Shown here: piece after piece, positions 1 through 4,052 of the stretch
How positions within the stretch are numbered: the first letter of the stretch is position 1
Layout of the letters: each line of letters begins with the position of its first letter
Assembly (NCBI GenBank): GCA_030670715.1
Contig: DAOVBC010000199.1
Coordinates: 1 to 5,189, forward strand
DNA: 5,189 nt
Reading direction: 5' to 3'
Source of the DNA: Deltaproteobacteria bacterium
GTDB lineage: Bacteria > Desulfobacterota > Desulfobacteria > Desulfobacterales > SG8-13
Translations under genes and position numbers: made by a program
The notes under the pieces: model-generated
Databases searched by the model: none
What the model saw: only the letters and a program-made list of their open reading frames with translations
What the model was told of the DNA's origin: nothing

Positions 1-2
1 AC

Positions 3-146
3 AGAAAAGATGGGGGCAATTTTATTGCAACTAAAATAAACAAGGCAGTAACGCTAAGCCAGCTACTTCCTTATGTTTATGATAGATTATTTGCTTATTT
101 ACGGACAGTTGGACCTTTTATCAATACTGTTAGAATTCGGATTTGA
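3..146 (+). CDS. C-terminal fragment of an unrecognised protein (runs in from the left edge)
   Basis: Reading frame 3 is open from the window edge for 47 codons and ends at TGA 144-146. The visible peptide runs from RKDGGNFIATKINKAV through LLPYVYDRLFAYLRTVG to INTVRIRI. It is mildly hydrophobic and basic at the end, with no motif I recognise. There is no in-frame ATG in the visible part, so any start lies outside the window. The stop is 12 bases before the TTG start of the next gene, close enough for co-transcription. The other two forward frames close within the first 40 bases. Caution: if the gene-cassette boundary proposed at 129/130 is right, the last few codons (RIRI) were supplied by the inserted cassette and the original C-terminus was longer. 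An open frame of this length in AT-rich DNA could also be chance, so coding status is only moderately supported. Confidence 0.42.
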   Translation, partial: RKDGGNFIATKINKAVTLSQLLPYVYDRLFAYLRTVGPFINTVRIRI

Positions 147-151
147 AAGGA
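145..151 (+). promoter_or_regulatory. Ribosome binding site supporting a TTG start
   Basis: The bases GAAAGGA end 7 bases before TTG 159-161. This Shine-Dalgarno match, plus the fact that the family's N-terminal strand begins right at this codon, supports the unusual TTG as the real start. There is no in-frame ATG nearby. Confidence 0.6.
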
Positions 152-158
152 TATCAGA

Positions 159-578
159 TTGAAAGTTTATTGTATTAAAGTAGCTCTTTTTTATAACAAA
201 AGAATCTATAGAAATATCGAAATTATTGAGAATCAGAGCTTAGCTGATTTGCATGATTCCATTTTTGAAGCATTTGACAGGTATGATGAACACCTTTATT
301 CGTTCTTTCTGACGGGAAAAGCTATAAAAAGTACGCGAAAAATCTACGACTTTCCTGAAATAACTCACCCGATGAACTTGGAAGATCTTACCGGTTTTGC
401 ACACAAGAAAAGATACAACGCTGAAAAGACGAAAATTCAGGATTTAGATTTAGATGAAAAGGGTAAATTCTACTACCTTTTTGATTTTGGGGATGATTGG
501 TGGCATGAATTAAGTGTTTTAAAAATTGAAGATGCATCTGACTCAAAGGGATATCCCAAAATTACAAAAAAAGTTTGA
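159..578 (+). CDS. Plasmid pRiA4b ORF-3-like / IS1096 passenger TnpR-family protein, truncated by in-frame TGA
   Basis: The 139-residue product begins with MKVYCIKVALFYNKRIYRNI, has LADLHDSIFEAF at about 28-39, and carries the family hallmark FYYLFDFGDDWWHELSVLKI near the C-terminus (about 104-123). These match the pRiA4b ORF-3-like fold (Pfam PF07929 type), which is common on plasmids and mobile DNA. The molecular function of the family is not established, and the TnpR label is historical, with no recombinase motif visible here. The start is TTG with a GAAAGGA site 7 bases upstream. Relatives usually continue after KKV with a glycine, then a Ser-Pro-x-Gln-Tyr motif and an acidic tail. Here that glycine position is TGA, and the tail DSPEQYPDYEDDYDDDDF is still encoded in frame to TAG 633-635. 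The gene is therefore probably a recent nonsense-mutated allele, though the main fold is nearly complete and may still function. The coding sequence is much more AT-rich than the genes to its right (15 of 60 bases are G or C at 181-240), which suggests transfer. It lies inside a possible gene cassette. Confidence 0.85.
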   Translation: MKVYCIKVALFYNKRIYRNIEIIENQSLADLHDSIFEAFDRYDEHLYSFFLTGKAIKSTRKIYDFPEITHPMNLEDLTGFAHKKRYNAEKTKIQDLDLDEKGKFYYLFDFGDDWWHELSVLKIEDASDSKGYPKITKKV

Positions 579-635
579 GATTCGCCGGAACAATATCCAG
601 ATTATGAAGACGATTATGATGATGATGATTTTTAG
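579..635 (+). pseudogene. Severed acidic C-terminal tail of the pRiA4b ORF-3-like gene
   Basis: Directly after TGA 576-578, in the same frame, 18 sense codons read DSPEQYPDYEDDYDDDDF and end at TAG 633-635. An acidic tail following a G-(D/E)-S-P-x-Q-Y motif is what pRiA4b ORF-3-like proteins normally have. The segment is therefore the original end of the preceding gene and not an independent reading frame. It has no start codon or ribosome site of its own. A single T-to-G change in the TGA would give GGA (Gly) and restore a 158-residue protein. Confidence 0.7.
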
Positions 636-676
636 CTATTTATCTTCTATGCTTTTATCCGCCAATCGGTATAAAA

Positions 677-773
677 AATTCTAACAAAGCGGATGAACCA
701 GACGGGAAGAAATTCGGCGGTTTTCGTAAAGCCTGTCTCAGGTTGTAATCCATTAGGCCCGCTGGTTATCCGC
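677..773 (+). repeat. attC-like imperfect inverted repeat with bulged left arm
   Basis: The left arm 689-706 (GCGGATGAACCAGACGGG) pairs with the right arm 758-773 (CCCGCTGGTTATCCGC). All 16 right-arm bases pair, leaving two unpaired bases on the left arm only (G695 and A702). Extra bases on one arm are a hallmark of attC sites, which are recombined as folded single strands. TTCTAAC at 679-685, three bases before the left arm, resembles the RYYYAAC outer box and deviates only at its first base. The matching GTTRRRY box after 773 is missing. The 51-base centre is within the range seen for attC terminal structures. Alternatively this is an unrelated hairpin-forming repeat. Confidence 0.5.
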
Positions 774-774
774 G

Positions 775-810
775 CCGATAAGCGCGACCGCGAGCGGCCG
801 CGCTTATCGG
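775..810. repeat. 36-base palindrome between convergent genes
   Basis: The arms CCGATAAGCGCG (775-786) and CGCGCTTATCGG (799-810) are perfect 12-base complements. After one A/C mismatch the centre pairs again (CCG 788-790 with CGG 795-797), giving an almost uninterrupted hairpin. It starts 14 bases past the stop of the minus-strand regulator and directly abuts the attC-like repeat. It may act as a transcription barrier between the convergent genes. Neither side carries a run of T, so it is not a standard intrinsic terminator. Confidence 0.7.
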
Positions 811-824
811 GGAGAGATGAAATT

Positions 825-2186
825 TTATTGGGGTATGTCCAGTTGGTTAAGCGTTTCCGGAAATTCGTCTAAAAACCGGTACAGGGTCGCCCGGCCTACA
901 CCAAGAACCCTTGCGGCCCGGGACTTGTTGCCGCCGGTCTTCACCAGGACGGACCTGACCGCATCCGAGTTCAACTTTCTGACAGGGCCACGCCTGGAAA
1001 CGGTGTTTCCCGTACCCCTAAGCTCCATCGGCAGGTCATTGCGGGAAATCACCCGGCCGTTTGATTTTACAATGGCGTATTGAATGGCATTTTGCAATTC
1101 TCTGACATTTCCCGGCCAGCTGTAATCCAGCAGCAGCGAAAGCGCCGCTTTTGATATCCTGGACGGCTGACGCTGATACCTGTCACCGGCTTCCTTCAGG
1201 AAGTGGTCAACGAGAAGAGGAATATCGTTTTTGCGTTCGCGCAGGGGCGGAATCTGAATCGGAATAACGTTGAGGCGGTAGTAAAGATCATCGCGAAAAT
1301 TTTTTAGCCGAACTTCTTGCATCAGGTCTTTGTTAGTGGCGCTGATCACACGCACATTCACTGAAATGGTCTGCTCGCCGCCGACCTTTTCAAATTGACC
1401 CTCCTGCAGAAACCGCAGCAGCTTTACCTGCATTCGTCTTGACAGCTCGGCCACTTCGTCCAGAAATATAGTCCCGCTGTCAGCCAGTTCAAAACGACCC
1501 TTTTTATCCCGAATCGCCCCTGAAAAAGCCCCCTTAACATGACCGAAAAGTTCGCTCTCCAGAAGGCCTTCCGGCAGCGCGCCGCAGTTGATCGGAACAA
1601 AGGGGGCGCCACCCCGGCGGCTTTCATTGTGAATAGCCGATGCCACAAGTTCCTTACCGGTACCTGTTTCACCCGAAAGTTGCACCGGATAATCATAATC
1701 AGCCACGTCTTTGATCTGCTTGAAGACCTGGAGCATTTTAGCATCCTGGGCAATAATGTTGCCGTAGCTGGTCAGCTGCTCCGCTTTGATCCTGAGGCAA
1801 AACAGATCCGTAATATCCCGAAATGAGGACAGCACGCCGATGACCCGGCCCGCCTCATCATGCATGCTGGTTACCGACACCTCCACCCGGCGCGGATCGC
1901 CGTTTTTTGTGGGTGTGTTTACCGTATATTCTTTTTTGTTGCCCGGCAGCGGTCGATCGTTGCAAAAAGAACAGTGTTCGCCGCAAAAAGGAGCACCAAA
2001 GGCTTCGTGGCAATCTCTGCCGAGCACTTCCTCCCTGCTGAATCCGGTGATCTTTTCGGCTTCCTGGTTGAAGAAAAATATGCGTCGCTTCACATCATGG
2101 GCAATGATGCCTTCTTTGAGGTTGTCCAGAATCCGTTCCAGGTTTTTCTTGTTGGACAATAGTTTTTCAACAGACAATTCGGTCAT
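825..2186 (-). CDS. Sigma-54-dependent transcriptional regulator, PAS - AAA+ - Fis HTH
   Basis: This 453-residue bacterial enhancer-binding protein activates RNA polymerase carrying sigma-54 by hydrolysing ATP. An N-terminal PAS sensor spans about residues 12-127 and contains a cysteine cluster, C59, C68, C72 and C75. The AAA+ domain spans about 141-375. It shows Walker A GETGTGKE (172-179), the sigma-54 contact loop GAFSGA (219-224, usually GAFTGA), Walker B TIFLDEV (239-245), ATNKDL (283-288), arginine residues in FRDDLYYRL (297-305) and WPGNVREL (357-364). A Fis-type helix-turn-helix lies at about 418-438 (NKSRAARVLGVGRATLYRFL). There is no receiver domain or partner kinase, so the PAS domain probably senses the signal directly. 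The ATG has only a weak ribosome site (GAG about 9 bases upstream). The gene is downstream of and co-oriented with sfsA but has its own promoter candidate in the 94-base gap. No sigma-54 target promoter was found nearby, so its regulon is unknown. Confidence 0.95.
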   Translation of the reverse strand: MTELSVEKLLSNKKNLERILDNLKEGIIAHDVKRRIFFFNQEAEKITGFSREEVLGRDCHEAFGAPFCGEHCSFCNDRPLPGNKKEYTVNTPTKNGDPRRVEVSVTSMHDEAGRVIGVLSSFRDITDLFCLRIKAEQLTSYGNIIAQDAKMLQVFKQIKDVADYDYPVQLSGETGTGKELVASAIHNESRRGGAPFVPINCGALPEGLLESELFGHVKGAFSGAIRDKKGRFELADSGTIFLDEVAELSRRMQVKLLRFLQEGQFEKVGGEQTISVNVRVISATNKDLMQEVRLKNFRDDLYYRLNVIPIQIPPLRERKNDIPLLVDHFLKEAGDRYQRQPSRISKAALSLLLDYSWPGNVRELQNAIQYAIVKSNGRVISRNDLPMELRGTGNTVSRRGPVRKLNSDAVRSVLVKTGGNKSRAARVLGVGRATLYRFLDEFPETLNQLDIPQ

Positions 2187-2226
2187 AACATGCGCTCAAC
2201 AGGCACGGGAAAGATAATAATATCAA

Positions 2227-2246
2227 GCTATTCATATATAAATAGC
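2227..2246. promoter_or_regulatory. 20-base palindrome overlapping the -10 box (candidate operator)
   Basis: GCTATTCATATATAAATAGC reads as an inverted repeat with 9 of 10 base pairs matching; the only mismatch is C2233 against A2240. It fully covers the putative -10 box (2231-2236) and the expected melting region, the position of a repressor or autoregulatory site. No regulator is identified. Confidence 0.4.
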
Positions 2247-2259
2247 CGGTTTAAGTCAA
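2231..2259 (-). promoter_or_regulatory. Candidate sigma-70 promoter for the PAS/sigma-54 regulator gene
   Basis: On the minus strand TTGACT (2259-2254) and TATGAA (2236-2231) are separated by 17 bases, matching the -35 consensus at 5 of 6 and the -10 consensus at 4 of 6 positions. Transcription would start near 2224, giving a leader of about 38 bases before the ATG at 2186. The site sits in the AT-rich gap after sfsA. Confidence 0.5.
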
Positions 2260-2280
2260 ACGGCAGCCAACCTGAATATT

Positions 2281-3018
2281 TTAAATATCAAGATGACAAG
2301 GAACCTTGTTTCTCAAGCTGATACCGTTAAGATCAATGTGGGCATCGTAGACCAGGACCTCCACACCGTTGTCTACAGCTTGCCTGAGGGCCTTTCCGTA
2401 GGCAGCATCGATATGATCGGCCGGTTTGAAGACCCCGGCATCCATCCGCTGAATGAAATAAAACATCACGCACCGGTTTCCGGAGGCGGCGAGCCGTTGC
2501 AATTCCTTCAGGTGCTTTTGCCCTCTAACGGTTACGGCATCTGGAAAGCGGGCCACACCGTCGGTGACAAGGGTGCAGTTTTTTATCTCAATGTAGCAAT
2601 GACGGTTTTCTCCTTTCAAAAGCAGCAGATCAATCCGTGAATGATTACCGATGTTAACCTCCCGCCGTATCCCGTCATAACCCCGCAGCTCTTTGATGTA
2701 TGCCGCCTCTATCGATCGGGCCACCAGTCGGTTGGGCATCAAGGTATTGACGCCCACCAGCGACGTCGGCATTTCGATCAGTTCCCATGTATATTTAAGC
2801 TTGCGTTTGGGGTTGTCGTGGAAAGAGAGATACACCGGCCTTCCTGTTTGGCTGCATTCCTGCATGCTGCCGGTGTTCGGGCAGTGTGCGGTGACGGTTT
2901 CACCGCTTTCCAGTTCGACATCGGCCAGAAAGCGCTTATATCTTTTGATGAGTGTGCCGGCGAAAAGCTGCGGCCAGGTTATCGCGACCGATCGGGTTTG
3001 CTTTTTGCTCCTTCCCAT
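2281..3018 (-). CDS. sfsA: SfsA family protein (sugar fermentation stimulation protein A homolog)
   Basis: The 245-residue product carries the SfsA signature segments in order: GTLIKRYKRFLADVEL (21-36), AHCPNTGSM (44-52), LVGVNTLMPNRLV (87-99), SRIDLLLL (127-134), CYIEIKNCTL (141-150) and FPDAVTVRGQKHLKEL (158-173). D130 with E144-I-K146 forms a D...ExK pattern like that of PD-(D/E)XK nuclease folds. In E. coli SfsA was named for an effect on maltose metabolism, and its biochemical role is not firmly known. The N-terminus is slightly longer than usual: the conserved core begins about 15 residues in. ATG 3018 is used because an in-frame TGA lies two codons upstream and no other start codon occurs in the first 20 codons. 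No clear ribosome site precedes it. Oddly, an AAGGAG match lies just inside the gene (codons 3-4) with no suitable start after it. The protein is probably cytoplasmic, with no signal peptide or membrane segment seen. Confidence 0.95.
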   Translation of the reverse strand: MGRSKKQTRSVAITWPQLFAGTLIKRYKRFLADVELESGETVTAHCPNTGSMQECSQTGRPVYLSFHDNPKRKLKYTWELIEMPTSLVGVNTLMPNRLVARSIEAAYIKELRGYDGIRREVNIGNHSRIDLLLLKGENRHCYIEIKNCTLVTDGVARFPDAVTVRGQKHLKELQRLAASGNRCVMFYFIQRMDAGVFKPADHIDAAYGKALRQAVDNGVEVLVYDAHIDLNGISLRNKVPCHLDI

Positions 3019-3067
3019 AGTTCATAGCTTGGTCTTATTCAAAGGGTTGACTCCCCGCTATTCATAG

Positions 3068-3091
3068 AGCACTCCGCGCATTCGCGGCGCT
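3068..3091. repeat. Small GC-rich hairpin in the sfsA upstream region
   Basis: CCGCG (3074-3078) pairs with CGCGG (3083-3087) across a CATT loop, and AGC 3068-3070 can pair with GCT 3089-3091 around a small internal loop. It lies about 50 bases ahead of the sfsA start, so it would fall in the leader of an sfsA transcript. A perfect 10-base palindrome, CGTAATTACG, follows at 3105-3114. No promoter better than weak could be picked here. Confidence 0.4.
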
Positions 3092-3160
3092 AAGTACATG
3101 AGTTCGTAATTACGATGTCGTATAAGATAGTGAAATCATAAATGTTAACCAAAATACAGC

Positions 3161-3246
3161 TTCACCACAGAGCCCACTGAGACCACAGAGGCAAACAAAA
3201 TATTTTTAAATTTTTTCTCTGTGTGCTCTGTGGTCTCTGTGGTGAA
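3161..3246. repeat. 86-base imperfect inverted repeat built from CACAGAG units
   Basis: The left arm 3161-3190 and right arm 3217-3246 are complementary at 26 of 30 positions. The outermost 12 pairs (TTCACCACAGAG) are perfect, and the AT-rich spacer is 26 bases. Within each arm the unit CCACAGAG or CACAGAG recurs, so the element is both an inverted repeat and a short degenerate direct repeat. It lies in non-coding DNA between mobB and sfsA, which are both transcribed leftward. It can form a strong hairpin in RNA of either strand and may limit read-through from mobB into sfsA. The right arm is followed by AAAAAA on the plus strand; no T-run follows on the minus strand. From memory of such sequences, similar CACAGAG-rich elements occur as dispersed repeats in environmental bacterial genomes; this was not checked. 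Confidence 0.8.
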
Positions 3247-3300
3247 AAAATAGTAGCAATCATACGGTATCATATTTAGGAATTAGAGCACTTAGTTCGG

Positions 3301-3816
3301 TCAGGGCTTTACGCCAAGAATCGGCGCCCGTACCCGAATAAATTTATCTTCGATCAGATCTGCCAGTTTTTCAATATCTTCAAGACCAAAAGTTGGGACC
3401 CTGGTCCTGAAGGTCGAATCGGTCACAAAGGCAATCAGATCTTTATCGTCCAGGCACAGGGGCTCTTGGTGAGCGGAAGAGCGATATATTTCTATTTTCG
3501 GCTTATCCCCGGTTTTGAATCCTTCGGTAATGACCAGGTCGACGTCATCAAAATATTTCTCGAAGTCATCCAGCACCGTCGCCTTGAAATCCTTGATCAT
3601 GGAAATGGCCTCCGGCGAAGCGAGCACTACCGTATCCGCCCCGGCTGCCTTATGCCGCCAGCTGTCTTTACCTTTTTTGTCCACTGCAATACCGTGGGCG
3701 GCGTGTTTAATAGTGCCGATTCGATAACCCCGCTGCTTCAACACGGGTATTAATTTTTCAATAAGGGTCGTTTTTCCGCTCCCGGATTTGCCCACTATGG
3801 AGATGATCGCCGGCAT
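3301..3816 (-). CDS. mobB: MobB, molybdopterin-guanine dinucleotide biosynthesis GTP-binding protein
   Basis: MobB is a small P-loop GTPase that assists MobA in attaching GMP to molybdopterin, yielding the MGD cofactor of DMSO-reductase-family enzymes such as formate dehydrogenases and nitrate reductases. The 171-residue protein starts MPAIISIVGKSGSGKTT, with the Walker A motif GKSGSGKTT at 9-17. It continues with GTIKHAAHG (34-42), the conserved DSWRHKAAGAD (51-61), the Walker B-like region DLVITEGFK (93-101) and KIEIYR (107-112). Its length is normal for the family. I chose ATG 3816 because an AGGTG ribosome site ends 6 bases before it. A GTG at 3825 would add three residues but overlaps that ribosome site. 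The gene ends with TGA. No mobA, moeA or molybdoenzyme gene is in the window. It is divergent from the ABC operon and probably has its own promoter. Confidence 0.93.
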   Translation of the reverse strand: MPAIISIVGKSGSGKTTLIEKLIPVLKQRGYRIGTIKHAAHGIAVDKKGKDSWRHKAAGADTVVLASPEAISMIKDFKATVLDDFEKYFDDVDLVITEGFKTGDKPKIEIYRSSAHQEPLCLDDKDLIAFVTDSTFRTRVPTFGLEDIEKLADLIEDKFIRVRAPILGVKP

Positions 3817-3822
3817 GTTATA

Positions 3823-3827
3823 CACCT
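3823..3827 (-). promoter_or_regulatory. Ribosome binding site fixing the mobB start at 3816
   Basis: On the minus strand AGGTG ends 6 bases before ATG 3816-3814. The competing GTG start at 3825 lies inside this motif and has no comparable site of its own, so the ATG is preferred. Confidence 0.6.
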
Positions 3828-3867
3828 GTCAATTGTTTATTATTTGTGTCGGAAGGGTACGTTGCAA

Positions 3868-3876
3868 ATTTTAACA
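3868..3876 (-). promoter_or_regulatory. Possible extended -10 promoter element for mobB
   Basis: On the minus strand TGTTAAAAT combines an extended TGn motif with a -10-like TAAAAT (5 of 6). It lies about 52 bases ahead of the mobB ATG. No good -35 box is spaced 17 bases upstream (TTAGTG only). An inverted repeat, TAACAT (3872-3877) with ATGTTA (3884-3889), overlaps it and could be a regulator site. Confidence 0.3.
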
Positions 3877-3890
3877 TAATACAATGTTAG

Positions 3891-3909
3891 CACTAATCAA
3901 CATTTAGTG
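3891..3909. repeat. Small inverted repeat in the mobB / ABC divergent region
   Basis: CACTAA (3891-3896) and TTAGTG (3904-3909) are perfect 6-base complements around a 7-base loop. An alternative pairing, AATGTT (3883-3888) with AACATT (3899-3904), overlaps it. The cluster of overlapping short palindromes lies upstream of the possible mobB promoter and may be regulatory, but it is short enough to be chance in AT-rich DNA. Confidence 0.3.
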
Positions 3910-3982
3910 TTTTCGATTATTTCATGAAACGTTTAGGCTAATTCGCTCCGGCAATATTGTCAAGCCAATCTGTTGCCACCGA

Positions 3983-4010
3983 TTGATAATGGCATCATAA
4001 TGCTTATTAT
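3983..4010 (+). promoter_or_regulatory. Strong candidate sigma-70 promoter for the ABC exporter operon
   Basis: TTGATA (3983-3988, 5 of 6) and TATTAT (4005-4010, 5 of 6) are spaced by 16 bases, placing a start near 4017 and a leader of about 36 bases. Between the boxes are a direct repeat ATAATG at 3986-3991 and 3997-4002, spaced one helical turn (11 bases) apart, and a hairpin ATAAT/ATTAT (3997-4001 and 4006-4010) overlapping the -10. These could serve as an operator. Confidence 0.55.
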
Positions 4011-4052
4011 ATCGTAACTTCACTGCATTTTTATAGCGGATAATACTGTATT

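Larger units (their letters stand above)
130..774 (+). mobile_element. Putative degenerate integron-type gene cassette
   Basis: The segment has the layout of a gene cassette: one AT-rich gene starting 29 bases inside the left boundary, followed by an attC-like bulged inverted repeat. In an integrated cassette the left edge carries the TT-onward half of its own attC outer box. Here GTTAGAATT at 129-137 is the exact reverse complement of AATTCTAAC at 677-685. The right outer box expected after 773 (GTTAGAA) is absent, no second attC is visible upstream, and no integrase gene is in the window. It would therefore be a solo or decayed cassette. Boundaries are inferred, and the right end is especially uncertain. 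Confidence 0.35.

Noticed and set aside
108..114. GTTGGAC as an integron GTTRRRY core
   Set aside because: It fits the loose consensus but has no paired outer box or inverted repeat; such a degenerate 7-base match is expected by chance.
1..128. A second attC or an attI/integrase to the left of the proposed cassette
   Set aside because: No bulged inverted repeat could be paired there, and all minus-strand frames close quickly with no integrase motifs.
576..578. TGA at a glycine position as evidence for a UGA-glycine genetic code (as in Gracilibacteria/SR1) or selenocysteine
   Set aside because: Only one gene shows it, and that gene is apparently foreign. mobB ends naturally at TGA, the other genes are complete under the standard code, and gene content does not fit those lineages. 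No SECIS-like hairpin was recognised directly after the TGA, and the family has Gly here, not Cys.
817..1083. Plus-strand open frame of 88 codons
   Set aside because: It lies opposite the Fis and AAA+ coding end of the sigma-54 regulator, encodes no recognisable domain, and is a shadow of the minus-strand gene.
1539..2217. Several overlapping plus-strand open frames (95-143 codons) opposite the regulator
   Set aside because: They overlap each other and a gene with unmistakable domains. The peptides are low-complexity and basic with no motifs.
2293..3067. Plus-strand open frames opposite sfsA
   Set aside because: They are antisense shadows of a clear SfsA coding sequence, with no homology that I recognise.
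3161..3246. CRISPR-like array from the repeated CACAGAG units
   Set aside because: The units are only 7-8 bases, arranged as inverted arms with no regular spacers, and there are no cas genes.
3466..3753. Plus-strand open frames opposite mobB
   Set aside because: mobB carries all family motifs on the other strand; these frames have none.
3989..4004. Sigma-54-like promoter (TGGCAT...TGC) ahead of the ABC operon
   Set aside because: GG and GC are separated by 9 bases instead of the required 10, and the site overlaps a much better sigma-70 promoter.
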